From Planococcus sp. CAU13 (lineage in GTDB: Bacteria > Bacillota > Bacilli > Bacillales_A > Planococcaceae), in contig NZ_JRGN01000047.1 of the NCBI RefSeq assembly GCF_000775575.1, positions 1 to 64,000 on the forward strand: a DNA stretch of 64,000 bases. The letters are read 5' to 3'. This document shows positions 17,493 through 25,361 of this stretch, in pieces; position 1 is the stretch's first letter, and the number at the start of each line of letters is the position of its first letter. The position numbers and the translations under genes were made by a program. The notes beneath the pieces were generated by a model that was not told the DNA's origin, did no database searches, and saw nothing but the letters and a program-made list of their open reading frames with translations.

Positions 17493-17844
17493 ATGAAACC
17501 GCAAGCAATAAAACTTGGTCATTTTCATTCATCTTTGTCGGGATTGCTAATGCCTCGGTCTTTTTGATTTTGAAATGCTTTTACCGCTCTTGCCTTTATT
17601 TGTAACGGCGTTAGGAGAAGGAGCAGGACAAGTAGGATCAGCAACAGGCATTTTCACCCTGTCTGCAATACTAACGCGACAGTTCGCAAAGTTATTGGCG
17701 ACCAAGTCCGACAAAAAAAACGTTGTTGATTATCAGAATTTTATTGAATTTGCGACTGGTTCCTATCAAGTTATCTATATCATCGCAACTCTGATTTTAC
17801 GTTGTACTTCTGGTTATTTATATGGTTCACTTGATTGTAAATAG
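17493..17844 (+). pseudogene. MFS transporter remnant
   Basis: The N-terminus of a major-facilitator protein can be pieced together from three frames: MKPQAIKL from ATG 17493, then FIFIFVGIANASVFLI in another frame, then MLLPLLPLFVTALGEGAGQVGSATGIFTLSAILTR from 17575. This is the first helix, the P-L-P-L motif and helix 2 of a drug-exporter-like MFS protein. After about 45 residues the similarity ends and a short unrelated hydrophobic tail follows to 17844. Two frameshifts and a large deletion make it non-functional. It keeps its promoter-operator and lies just upstream of tetR, probably its former regulator. Confidence 0.7.
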
Positions 17845-17870
17845 AAAATCAGTGAAATACGGAGGTAAAT

Positions 17871-18437
17871 ATGTCGAAGCAATCAATTAAGCAGGCGGCG
17901 ATCAATCAGTTCCACCGGTACGGGTATGAAGGGGTCAAAATGGCTCAGGTTGCTGCAGAGGCAGGGATGAGAAAACAGTCCATTTCCTACCATTATCCAA
18001 GCAAAAGAGACTTGTTTACGGAACTCTACAACGAAGTGATTGAAGAAGAAATGAAATTTCTCCAAGCATATTTCAATGGTCAGCCAGATCTTACTGCCAA
18101 GGAGTTGCTTTATCGATTTTTAAAGGAAATGAAAAGACGGACAAGTGAAGATGTCACTGTCGTGTTTCTTCATTTAATGTCGTATTCACCGCCTTCGGAA
18201 ATCGACACATTTGTGGCTTCCCGGTATTTGACCAACTTCAATGTATTCAAGGATGAAGTGAGAAAAGTGTTTGAAAAAGAAGCTTTCACTTCAGGAACAG
18301 AAGAATGTACCCTTGGTTATGTCACGCTTTTTGATGGTTTGCTAGTCCATCTTTTTTACAATACCGGCTTATCTTATGAACATTCACTGGATGTTTCATT
18401 TGAGATATTCTGGAAAGGTATCAGTTGTACTAAATAG
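17871..18437 (+). CDS. TetR/AcrR-family transcriptional repressor
   Basis: A 188-residue regulator. The N-terminal helix-turn-helix is IKQAAINQFHRYGYEGVKMA..AAEAGMRKQSISYHYPSKRDLFTELY, where the FxxxGY and S-YHY-SK-LF positions fit the family. The C-terminal region is helical and ligand-binding. ATG 17871 follows GGAGGTAAAT. It follows a dead MFS gene it may once have controlled and precedes a short-chain dehydrogenase by 50 bases, so it may now regulate that gene. Confidence 0.88.
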   Translation: MSKQSIKQAAINQFHRYGYEGVKMAQVAAEAGMRKQSISYHYPSKRDLFTELYNEVIEEEMKFLQAYFNGQPDLTAKELLYRFLKEMKRRTSEDVTVVFLHLMSYSPPSEIDTFVASRYLTNFNVFKDEVRKVFEKEAFTSGTEECTLGYVTLFDGLLVHLFYNTGLSYEHSLDVSFEIFWKGISCTK

Positions 18438-18487
18438 TGAAACAGGCTAGATTGTAATATACAAAAAAATTAAAAGGAGTGTTTGGA

Positions 18488-19261
18488 ATGTATTTTGATT
18501 TAACTGGTAAAGTGGCTTTAGTAGTGGGTTCTGCCCAAGGCATGGGGGAAAGTGTATTGCGCCGTTTTGTAAACGCGGGCGCTTATGTAATCGGTACAGA
18601 TATCAAGGCGGAACGTGGGCAGGAAGTTGCCGACAGTCTTCCAGGCAAGTGCGAATTCCATCAGCTTGACGTTACTGATGAAATGGCAGTTAAGGCGATG
18701 ATGGAAAACATCAAGGAAAAACACGGACGCATTGATATTCTGGTTAACTGTGCGGGCATCATAACTCCTGAAATTCCTGTAGAAGAATTGGAAATGAAAG
18801 ATATACGCAGAGTAATGGATGTTAACTACTTTGGTACAGTCCATACAATTAAATATGCATTGCCGCTGATGCCGGATAAATCAGCCATCGTTAACACCAG
18901 CTCACTTGGCGATATCTCGCCCTTGCCGGGATATGGTGCTTATGGACCTACTAAAGCAGCCATCACAAACTTGACGAAGACTGTGGCTTTGGAACAAGCC
19001 CATCGCGGCTTGCGCTGCAATTGTATCTCCCCGGGTTCTATGAATACACCGATGCTTTACGCAGAAGGTGTTGACACTGAACGTAAGATTGCAAAATACG
19101 CTTGGCCTTTAGGACGGTTCATGGAGCCGGAAGAGGCTGCCGCTATTATTCATGCTTTGTCTGCGGATGACTGTTTGTACCTGACAGGCCAAAACATTAT
19201 TGTTGACGGTGGCTACATGGCGGGTACGAGTCCTGCTGGATTGGCGAAGTGGGCTGAATAA
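18488..19261 (+). CDS. Short-chain dehydrogenase/reductase (SDR)
   Basis: A 257-residue classical SDR. The nucleotide-binding glycine motif is VVGSAQGMGESV, the NAG motif is in LVNCAGI, and the catalytic Ser-Tyr-Lys is in NTSSLGDI...YGAYGPTKAAI. An acidic residue after strand 2 (GTDIKAE) suggests NAD rather than NADP. The C-terminus (LTGQNIIVDGGYMAG) is typical. ATG 18488 is spaced correctly from AAAAGGAG; an in-frame GTG at 18479 overlaps that site. Substrate unknown. It probably forms a unit with the upstream tetR gene and ends at a strong terminator. Confidence 0.9.
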   Translation: MYFDLTGKVALVVGSAQGMGESVLRRFVNAGAYVIGTDIKAERGQEVADSLPGKCEFHQLDVTDEMAVKAMMENIKEKHGRIDILVNCAGIITPEIPVEELEMKDIRRVMDVNYFGTVHTIKYALPLMPDKSAIVNTSSLGDISPLPGYGAYGPTKAAITNLTKTVALEQAHRGLRCNCISPGSMNTPMLYAEGVDTERKIAKYAWPLGRFMEPEEAAAIIHALSADDCLYLTGQNIIVDGGYMAGTSPAGLAKWAE

Positions 19262-19346
19262 CTGCTGATTGACTTTTAAATTTACTTGCCAAGAAATTTA
19301 TTAGTAAAATAATTACACCTTTGTTCTTGCCAAACAAAGCAATTGT

Positions 19347-19390
19347 AAAAATGCACCACCTCTTCAATATAGGAAGAGGTGGTGCATTTT
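19347..19390. terminator. Bidirectional-looking terminator after the SDR gene
   Basis: A perfect 18-bp stem: AAAATGCACCACCTCTTC (19347-19364) and its complement (19373-19390) with an 8-base loop, A-rich on the left and T-rich on the right. It ends the SDR transcript on the plus strand. Confidence 0.85.
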
Positions 19391-19422
19391 CCTATTGCTA
19401 ACTCTGTTCATTTTTATGCTAA

Positions 19423-19437
19423 ACTCTTGTACAGAGT
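19423..19437. promoter_or_regulatory. Dyad upstream of the hxlR gene
   Basis: ACTCTTGTACAGAGT has perfect ACTCT/AGAGT arms around TGTAC and lies 40 bases before the regulator start, with a similar half-site AACTCTGTTC at 19400-19409. HxlR proteins often bind a dyad in their own promoter; this is a candidate autoregulatory site. Confidence 0.45.
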
Positions 19438-19476
19438 ATCCAATTAAGTGTTATCCAAAGAAGGGACGTTATTAAA

Positions 19477-19860
19477 ATGGCCGAAACGCTTAGAGACAGT
19501 ATCAGAAAAAGGTTAGAAAATGGTGATTATCACTGTGCTAAAGAGTTTACATTGTCAATGATCAGCGGTAAATGGAAAGTCGTTATCCTATATCATTTAG
19601 GGGTTGACGGCGCTACCAGATACAGCGATTTGGAACGTTTATTTACGGATATTTCCCATAAAACATTATCCAATCAACTAAAAGAGCTGATGAAAGATGG
19701 GTTAATTGCCCGGAAAGTGTATCCTGTTTCTCCACCGCAAGTTGAATATCATCTGACAGAAGTCGGGTTTACTCTTCTGCCTGTCATAGAGATGATGTAT
19801 GAATGGGGAAGAATTAGAATTGTTCAATTGATAGCTGAGAGTGAACCGAAAGATAAATAG
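19477..19860 (+). CDS. HxlR-family winged-helix regulator
   Basis: A 127-residue HxlR/YodB-type regulator. The family core is clear: Cys in DYHCAKEFTLSMISGKWKVVIL, RYSDLERLFTDISHKTLSNQLKELMKDGLI with the recognition helix, and PPQVEYHLTEVGFTLLPVIEMMYEWG. A conserved N-terminal Cys in this position is redox-sensing in several relatives (established for YodB and CatR), so sensing of electrophiles is possible. No obvious target lies next to it: the upstream SDR is separated by a terminator and 510 gene-free bases follow. Confidence 0.88.
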   Translation: MAETLRDSIRKRLENGDYHCAKEFTLSMISGKWKVVILYHLGVDGATRYSDLERLFTDISHKTLSNQLKELMKDGLIARKVYPVSPPQVEYHLTEVGFTLLPVIEMMYEWGRIRIVQLIAESEPKDK

Positions 19861-20189
19861 TGCGACTAAAAATTATATTACGTTTAAATTCAAAACCAGG
19901 GAGGCCATTGGAAACTGAATTCGAGAAGATGTATACTAAAATTTAAATAAGAAAGCCTGCTTTTAGGAAGTTTTTGAATCCAGCACTCGATCTGCTAAAT
20001 TAGAGTTACAGAAGTTGAACTATCAGATAATATAGTCAATAAATCTTTGAATGGATTTATATTGAAAAAGAGTCCGGCATAATGAGCGCTATAAAAGGGC
20101 CGGTACGATAGGTTTTTTTAAAAGCTGGAAAATCTGATTTTATTTTCCCATCCCTTTCATAATGAAATAAGGAAAACTGGTATTTACAT
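19861..20189. other. Gene-free stretch downstream of hxlR
   Basis: AT-rich, without a credible reading frame. A weak inverted repeat (GTCCGGC near 20072, GCCGGTAC near 20099) is the only structure noted before repeat copy I. Confidence 0.3.
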
Positions 20190-20280
20190 AGTTTGCATAT
20201 GAGGAATTACCGGAAGGGAAGGAGCATAATAGCTTCTTTCCTATTCCAGTGTCTGTACGTGTACTTTTACGAACGCTTTG
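20190..20280 (+). repeat. Dispersed palindromic intergenic repeat, copy I (full length)
   Basis: Left box AGTTTGCATATGAGGAATTA (from 20190), hairpin arms GGAAGGGAAGGAGC (20212-20225) and GCTTCTTTCCTATTCC (20232-20247), and right box GTGTACTTTTACGAACGCTTT (20259-20279). With copy C it best defines both ends of the element. It lies just upstream of the tetR-1 promoter. Confidence 0.65.
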
Positions 20281-20317
20281 AGAGAGTTGAAAAACAATAA
20301 GCTAGACACATTTTTAG

Positions 20318-20354
20318 TTGTACTATAAAAACTATTATTGTATAATTAGTTTTT
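20318..20354 (+). promoter_or_regulatory. Promoter and operator-like palindrome O1 of tetR-1
   Basis: TTGTAC (20318-20323) and TATAAT (20341-20346) are spaced by 17 bases. The -10 box lies inside a 26-bp palindrome AAAACT-N14-AGTTTT (20328-20353; arms AAAACTA/TAGTTTT). The same geometry occurs at 20970, 28817 and 29459. Occupation by a repressor would block the promoter, so TetR-1 autoregulation is likely. Confidence 0.7.
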
Positions 20355-20370
20355 AGAATGGAGTGTTTAA

Positions 20371-20925
20371 ATGAAATCTCGAATCATCCGAGCCTTTATA
20401 GAAGAAACTCGAGTCAATGGAATTAAATTTACAATGGATGACTTAGCAAAGCGATTGGGCATCAGTAAACGGACACTTTATGAGCATTTTTCTTCCAAAT
20501 TAGAAATCTTGGAATCCATAATCGACCTAACTTTATCTGAATTTGATGAACGTTCCAATCAAATTATTGAAGATCAATCGCTTGGTCTAAAAGAGAAAAT
20601 TCGTCAGACTATCACTATTATGCCTGAACATAATGATTTTTACGATCTGCGTATTTTGGAACAGTTGAAACGCTATTATCCGGAACAATGGGAACGAATT
20701 GATCGGGAAATACATCAATGGGATAATTTGAAAAAGTTGCTGGAAGAAGGAATGGAAACTGGTCTGATTAAGGAACAAAATATAGAGTTGTTAATGAAAA
20801 TAATAATGGATGCAATTAATATTACTCTGGATCTAAAGTTCTTCTCCGATCATAGCATTTCCGTTAAAGAAGCAGTGGAAGCTATCACTGAGTTGCTGCT
20901 GCATGGGTTGGTAAAAGAAAAATAG
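20371..20925 (+). CDS. TetR-family regulator, paralogue 1 of the USP module
   Basis: A 184-residue TetR protein. The helix-turn-helix is KFTMDDLAKRLGISKRTLYEHFSSKLEILES. The C-terminal domain (about 50-184) is helical with the striking KIRQTITIMPEHNDFYDLRILEQLKRYYPEQWERI segment. It is close to the regulator at 28861: the DNA-binding domains are almost identical and the rest is clearly homologous throughout, so they should bind the same site. Its gene is followed by a second copy of the palindrome and by the relic of a KdpD-USP-like gene, the same order as in the second module. Ligand unknown. Confidence 0.88.
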   Translation: MKSRIIRAFIEETRVNGIKFTMDDLAKRLGISKRTLYEHFSSKLEILESIIDLTLSEFDERSNQIIEDQSLGLKEKIRQTITIMPEHNDFYDLRILEQLKRYYPEQWERIDREIHQWDNLKKLLEEGMETGLIKEQNIELLMKIIMDAINITLDLKFFSDHSISVKEAVEAITELLLHGLVKEK

Positions 20926-20969
20926 AGGAATACACTGGCTTTCACTAGCCAGTATTTTTTCAAGCTTAT

Positions 20970-20995
20970 AAAACTTTCGAAACAAAAAAAGTTTT
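20970..20995 (+). promoter_or_regulatory. Operator-like palindrome O2 before the USP-like relic
   Basis: AAAACT-N14-AGTTTT with 8-bp arms AAAACTTT/AAAGTTTT. It is followed at once by TATTGTTTT, which may be a -10 region, and then by the truncated USP-like reading frame. Same spacing as O1, O3 and O4. Confidence 0.65.
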
Positions 20996-21000
20996 ATTGT

Positions 21001-21198
21001 TTTCAGGAAGGCGAAGAATACGAAAATGGTTATTTTCTTAGCTATCGTGAAGAAAAATGGTAAAAGTTTTTTTCTTAAAAAAGAGCTGCTGAATTTGAAT
21101 CGGGAGTTTTTATAGCTCCCATTGATGATGAAATCAGAATTTATATTTTACATGGTGGAAATGTCATAAGTTCTCACCGCGAACCATATGAAATTTAA
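21001..21198 (+). pseudogene. C-terminal relic of a KdpD-USP-like protein
   Basis: Frame 21001-21198 reads YENGYFLSYREEKW, stop, KFFS, stop, then KRAAEFESGVFIAPIDDEI and RIYILHGGNVISSHREPYEI before the final stop. This matches the last 70 residues of the four intact paralogues (compare GYSLTYYVDKGVKGLFFKEK and FETGIFLSANENELKVFDVY). Two internal stops and loss of the first ~150 codons show a dead gene. The deletion ends just after palindrome O2, so the control region was kept while the USP domain was lost. Confidence 0.8.
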
Positions 21199-21274
21199 GT
21201 TTATTCAAGTACTCATAGATTTTCTTATGGCAACTCCAGGTTTTTATAAGTTAAAAAAGAAATGAGGGACCAGT

Positions 21275-21931
21275 TTGAAGAAACAATTCCTCGTAATTGG
21301 GCTCGGAAGGTTTGGGAGCAGCATTTGTAAGGAGTTATACAAGATTGGACACGAAGTTTTAGCAATTGACTTGATTCCGGAACACGTTGATGCTGTTAAG
21401 GATTACGTCACGTATTCAGCAATTGCAGATGCAACGGACGAAGCCAGTCTTCAGGATCTGGGAGTCAATAATTTTGATCACGCTGTTGTAGCAATTGGAG
21501 AAAATCTGCAAGCAAGTGTACTGGCTACTTTGATATTAAAGGAAATCGGAGTGCCGATCGTGTGGGTGAAAGCCAGAGACTTGCAGCACCAAATGGTCCT
21601 TGAAAAAGTGGGAGCCGATTTGGTTATTCAACCTGAATTTGAAATGGGAATCCGGGTTGCACATCATATGGATTCGGAAAAGATAATTGATTACATCGAC
21701 CTCTCAGAAGATTACAGCATTATCGAGTGGGAAGCTTCGCTAAAAATGCTGAATAAGACTCTGAAGGAGTTGAATATCACTGCTAAGTACAGATGTATGA
21801 TTTTAGCTATAAAAAGAGGAGAAAATGTGAATATTGCACCTATGCCTGATGATGAAGTACAGAAAGGGGATGTTCTTGTTGTGATAGGACATCGCGATGA
21901 CTTGAAACAGTTTGAGAGAAAAGGACTTTAA
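21275..21931 (+). CDS. TrkA-domain potassium-channel regulator, KtrA/KtrC type
   Basis: A 218-residue cytoplasmic protein with an N-terminal RCK Rossmann domain (VIGLGRFGSSICKELYKIGH, acidic AIDLIPE, then DATDEASLQDLG and NFDHAVVAIGENLQASVLATLILKEIG) and a C-terminal RCK_C domain (about 135-218: TLKELNITAKYRCMILAIKRG...GDVLVVIG). In bacilli KtrA/KtrC rings gate the KtrB/KtrD potassium channel and bind ATP/ADP and, at RCK_C, cyclic-di-AMP. Length and sequence fit KtrC. No channel gene is adjacent. TTG 21275 follows GAGGGA. It lies between a USP relic and intact USP paralogues. Confidence 0.9.
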   Translation: MKKQFLVIGLGRFGSSICKELYKIGHEVLAIDLIPEHVDAVKDYVTYSAIADATDEASLQDLGVNNFDHAVVAIGENLQASVLATLILKEIGVPIVWVKARDLQHQMVLEKVGADLVIQPEFEMGIRVAHHMDSEKIIDYIDLSEDYSIIEWEASLKMLNKTLKELNITAKYRCMILAIKRGENVNIAPMPDDEVQKGDVLVVIGHRDDLKQFERKGL

Positions 21932-22110
21932 AAAGTAAGTTGGAGGTTTCTAATGATTTTAATTAGGGCTAAAGAAACTTTTTAAAGCAAAATCGCAGTT
22001 TATCTTGAATAACATTAAAATGTTTTCTCTTGGACCGTCTGACTCAAGTTCAACTAATGAAACTATAAACTATTCAAAGATTTTATTGAAATCAGAAAGG
22101 AATATAAAAT

Positions 22111-23481
22111 ATGAAAAAGCAGGGATCACTAAACCGTTTAGAAACAGATTCAGTTGGAAAATCGTTTGCCCGCTACTTGATTCCTTCGACAATCGGCATG
22201 TTGCTGATGGCTATAAATGTAGTGGCAGATGGAATTATGGTCGGGAACCGTTTGGGGTCAGTGGCGCTGGGGGGCGTCGGAATAGCCTCTCCGGTTTATA
22301 CACTTTTTGTTGCTGTATCGCTATGGATCGGGGTCGGAGCGGCCACCAGGTATTCAACGCTAATGGGTGCGAAACGGACTGATGAAGCACGTACTGTCTT
22401 CTCACTTGCACTTGCCACCATTGCCGCCGTTACATTGCTCATCGGTCTTGTGGCTTTCCCGTTCCGCACAGAGCTTGCCTATTTACTCGGGGCGAATGAA
22501 GAGACATATCCATATGTCGCCGATTATTTGTATTTAATCTTGTTGTTTGGATTCGTATTTACAATTGAAAACACACTCAGCGTCATGGTCAGAAATGATG
22601 GAAGCCCGAACTTGTCTATGATGGCTTTGGTTACAACATCGGTGCTGAATATCATCTTAAATTACGTATTCTTGTATATCCTTGATTATGGGGTATCGGG
22701 CGCAGCTGCAGCTACATTGATATCAGCATTTGTAGGGACATTCGTGCTGCTCATCCATTTCTTTAAAAAAGATAATAACTTGCGGTTCGTCAAGTTTACA
22801 TTTGATCGTAAGCTTTTGATCATCATTATCGTAATTGGGTTCCCAAGCTTTTTAGCCGAAGTGGGAATGTCTGTTTTCACCCTCGCACATAACAACGTAT
22901 TTGAGCGTTTGGCAGGTACAGAAGGAGTGTCGGCATTTGCCATTCTGAATTATGTGCACGGTGTCATGCTCATGGCTTTTCTCGGCATGGGTTCAGCGAT
23001 CCAACCATTGGTCAGTTACTATAATGGTTCAAGAAATAAGGAAAGAATGAGAAAGACCGTTAGGTTGGCAAATGTCACTGTATTTATTGCAGGCGCTGCA
23101 TTCTTTCTTTTCGGACAATTCTTTTCTTCCTATATCGTCAGCATATTCGGTGACTTTCCGGAATCGGTCGTCGAATTGGCAATACCGGGAATCCGTTTGT
23201 TCTTTATCGCTTATCTGTTTATGGGCATCAACTTCGTCATGATGACTTATTACCAGTCGACGGGCAAAATCCGCATGGCGGTTTGGATTACAGCAGCGAG
23301 AGAAATTATCCTGTTGCTGATTCTCTTGAGTATTCTTCCGGTTGCTTTCGGTGTGACAGGTGCATGGCTCGCTATTCCTGTTTCAGAGTTTATTGTTTTG
23401 ATGACAATCTTTTATTACCAGAAAAAAAGGAACGGCATAGCACACAACCATTTAAATCCGCCAATAGCAGAAGAAAGATAG
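22111..23481 (+). CDS. MATE-family multidrug exporter
   Basis: A 456-residue protein with about 12 membrane helices in two homologous halves (ARYLIPSTIGMLLMAINVVADGIMVGN at the start; PSFLAEVGMSVFTLAHNNVFERLAG in the second half). The 'D-IMVG' start and the 'NYVHGVMLMAFLGMGSAIQPLVSYYNGS' motif are typical of the DinF/NorM/MepA superfamily, which exchanges cationic drugs for Na+ or H+. An AGAAAGGAATAT site precedes ATG 22111. Located within the USP/TetR region, but no shared operator was found upstream, so co-regulation is unproven. Confidence 0.9.
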   Translation: MKKQGSLNRLETDSVGKSFARYLIPSTIGMLLMAINVVADGIMVGNRLGSVALGGVGIASPVYTLFVAVSLWIGVGAATRYSTLMGAKRTDEARTVFSLALATIAAVTLLIGLVAFPFRTELAYLLGANEETYPYVADYLYLILLFGFVFTIENTLSVMVRNDGSPNLSMMALVTTSVLNIILNYVFLYILDYGVSGAAAATLISAFVGTFVLLIHFFKKDNNLRFVKFTFDRKLLIIIIVIGFPSFLAEVGMSVFTLAHNNVFERLAGTEGVSAFAILNYVHGVMLMAFLGMGSAIQPLVSYYNGSRNKERMRKTVRLANVTVFIAGAAFFLFGQFFSSYIVSIFGDFPESVVELAIPGIRLFFIAYLFMGINFVMMTYYQSTGKIRMAVWITAAREIILLLILLSILPVAFGVTGAWLAIPVSEFIVLMTIFYYQKKRNGIAHNHLNPPIAEER

Positions 23482-23558
23482 TATATGCAGGAAATACCAG
23501 TAAAAGCTCTTTTTCAAAACTGGCGAATTACTTCTATTGACGAAAGTGGTGTAGTCAT

Positions 23559-24248
23559 ATGGGAAACATGCTTCATAAAAAACGCAATGAAGCAGTACTT
23601 GTTTACTTGGATATCGATTCATATAATGCTTGCGCAATCCAACGTGGTGCCAGGTTAGCTGAAGCTTTGGGCTGTGCATTCCATGTGTGGTTCAGTAAAC
23701 CTACCTATAAAGACAAAAAACAAAAGGAACAACTGGGTTTTGTTTTGTCGGAAAGCAAAAAGCTGAGTATGTACTTTGAAGCAGCAAGTTTTCTTGTAAG
23801 CACCTATTATTCTGAAAAAGACTTTCGGTATGTTTTTAAATCCATTAAAGCAGAATTGAAGATAACTCAACTGGTATTCATAGAAAATATTGAAAGTCGA
23901 TGGGAAGAACTTTCGCATGGTTCGACTGTAAACCATTTAATGAAAAGTCATTCCGATCTGGAATTGCATGCCGTTTCAGATGAATTAATCTTTTCCTACG
24001 AACAGTGGGATTTTGAGAAGGGCAGAACAGCCTTTATCGAAAAAAACAAGGATAATTATGCCTTAAGCTTCCAGGAAACAAAGGGGATAGAAGGAATCTT
24101 TTTTAAAGAAAAAGCAGCTCCATTAAAATCTGGTATTTTCATTTCTCCGTACGAAGATGAGGTCACGGTATATATTGTCCATGACGGCATTATTATTCGG
24201 TGTCAACATGAATTTTGTGAACGGATAAAAGTGGAAGGGCTACAGTAA
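23559..24248 (+). CDS. KdpD-USP-like protein, paralogue A
   Basis: A 229-residue soluble protein. Residues about 10-145 match the universal-stress-like domain of KdpD sensor kinases: start strand AVLVYLDIDSYNACAIQRGARLAEALGCAFHVWF, middle LSESKKLSMYFEA, and the diagnostic LKITQLVFIENIESRWEELSHGSTVNHLM (KdpD proteins have 'VTQIV-G-S--SRW-E---GS-V--L'). No histidine-kinase part follows. Instead an ~80-residue C-terminal module (GIEGIFFKEKAAPLKSGIFI) is shared only with the local paralogues. The ribosome site is weak. It is the most diverged of the four and sits 78 bases after the MATE gene. Confidence 0.75.
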   Translation: MGNMLHKKRNEAVLVYLDIDSYNACAIQRGARLAEALGCAFHVWFSKPTYKDKKQKEQLGFVLSESKKLSMYFEAASFLVSTYYSEKDFRYVFKSIKAELKITQLVFIENIESRWEELSHGSTVNHLMKSHSDLELHAVSDELIFSYEQWDFEKGRTAFIEKNKDNYALSFQETKGIEGIFFKEKAAPLKSGIFISPYEDEVTVYIVHDGIIIRCQHEFCERIKVEGLQ

Positions 24249-24444
24249 TACCCTTCAATTTTTGAATGAAAAAAGATTAATTGAGATAAGCATTTACCCA
24301 ATCCTATATTTATAGAAGTGCAACAGAAAAGTTACCAAACTCATGAACGATAACTTGAAGTTCATAACTAGCAGTAGATCAAGAAGGAACCAGAATGCTG
24401 ATCAGTCCAGTCAAATTTAAGAAGGATGAGAAGGAGTGTTCTTA

Positions 24445-25125
24445 ATGGAAAATATTCTTGTTTCACAAAAACACGAAGAAAATATCTTAATTCTTTTAGA
24501 ATCAGATTCGTATAGTCCCAGCACTATTCAAAGAGGGGCTATGTTAGCAAAAGCCTTTAAATGTCCATTCCATGTATATTTTGCCATCTCCAGTGATGAA
24601 GAAATAAATAATGCCGACGAAGTAGACTTTGTATTGGCTGAAAGTAAGAAAATGAGCATCTATTTCGGCGCTGACAGTTTTTCTCTATGCCCTTACAATT
24701 CAGAAAAAGGATTTCAAGAGGCTTTTGAAACTGTAAAAGATAAGCTGCAGATTACACAGTTGGTATTAACGGGGACTACGGAGAGCCGGTGGCAGGAGAT
24801 TTTTCATGGGTCGACAGTAAATTATCTGTTAAAAAAGTTTCCTGAAATTGAGTTGCACATTATTTCTCAAAGCCTGGCATTTTCTTATGAAGACTGGAAT
24901 TATGAAAGAGGAAAAAAAGCATCTTTAAAAGAAACTGATGGAGGATATTCTTTGACATATTATGTGGATAAAGGGGTGAAAGGGCTGTTTTTTAAGGAAA
25001 AAGCAACTGATTTTGAAACAGGCATTTTTTTATCCGCGAATGAAAATGAATTAAAGGTTTTTGACGTTTATGATGGAAATGTTACTGGTCAACGTAAAGA
25101 ACTATACAATGATTTAAAATCTTAA
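24445..25125 (+). CDS. KdpD-USP-like protein, paralogue B
   Basis: A 226-residue stand-alone USP-like protein. Key stretches are ILILLESDSYSPSTIQRGAM, FVLAESKKMSIYFGADSF and ITQLVLTGTTESRWQEIFHG plus STVNYLLKKFPEIELHIIS; the C-terminal module has GVKGLFFKEKATDFETGIFL. ATG 24445 is eight bases after AAGGAG; an in-frame GTG at 24436 is inside that site. It is very similar to paralogue D at 30602 and less so to A and C. A small dyad ATGAAC-N11-GTTCAT (24343-24365) lies upstream. A role in stress or potassium signalling is inferred from the fold only. Confidence 0.8.
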   Translation: MENILVSQKHEENILILLESDSYSPSTIQRGAMLAKAFKCPFHVYFAISSDEEINNADEVDFVLAESKKMSIYFGADSFSLCPYNSEKGFQEAFETVKDKLQITQLVLTGTTESRWQEIFHGSTVNYLLKKFPEIELHIISQSLAFSYEDWNYERGKKASLKETDGGYSLTYYVDKGVKGLFFKEKATDFETGIFLSANENELKVFDVYDGNVTGQRKELYNDLKS

Positions 25126-25191
25126 GGAATCCCTAAAATGCATGGAATAAATATATTGAAATAAATATCGTTGGCTGCTGAAGTCGAACAA

Positions 25192-25233
25192 AGAGAGCAG
25201 AACATTATCCATAAAGGTAATGTTCTGCTCTCT
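25192..25233. terminator. Hairpin between the convergent USP-like B and uvrA-like genes
   Basis: A perfect 15-bp stem: AGAGAGCAGAACATT (25192-25206) with its complement (25219-25233) and a 12-base loop. It lies between convergent genes, 67 bases after the USP-like stop. No strong T-run follows on either side, so it may be a weak bidirectional terminator. Confidence 0.6.
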
Positions 25234-25361
25234 ATCTGTAATCGGATAAAAAAGTCTAAGAGGCGAGGGCAGTCTGCTATCTATATTCACCCCATGACTA
25301 ACTTTTTTTAGCGGAACGCTCTTTTGTTTACTCATAGTTCATGCATTATAATGGAGCTGGT

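Noticed and set aside
24343-24365. A fifth copy of the TetR operator upstream of USP-like paralogue B
   Set aside because: The dyad here is ATGAAC-N11-GTTCAT; outer AAACT and AGTT lie 17 bases apart instead of 14, so it does not match the O1-O4 pattern.
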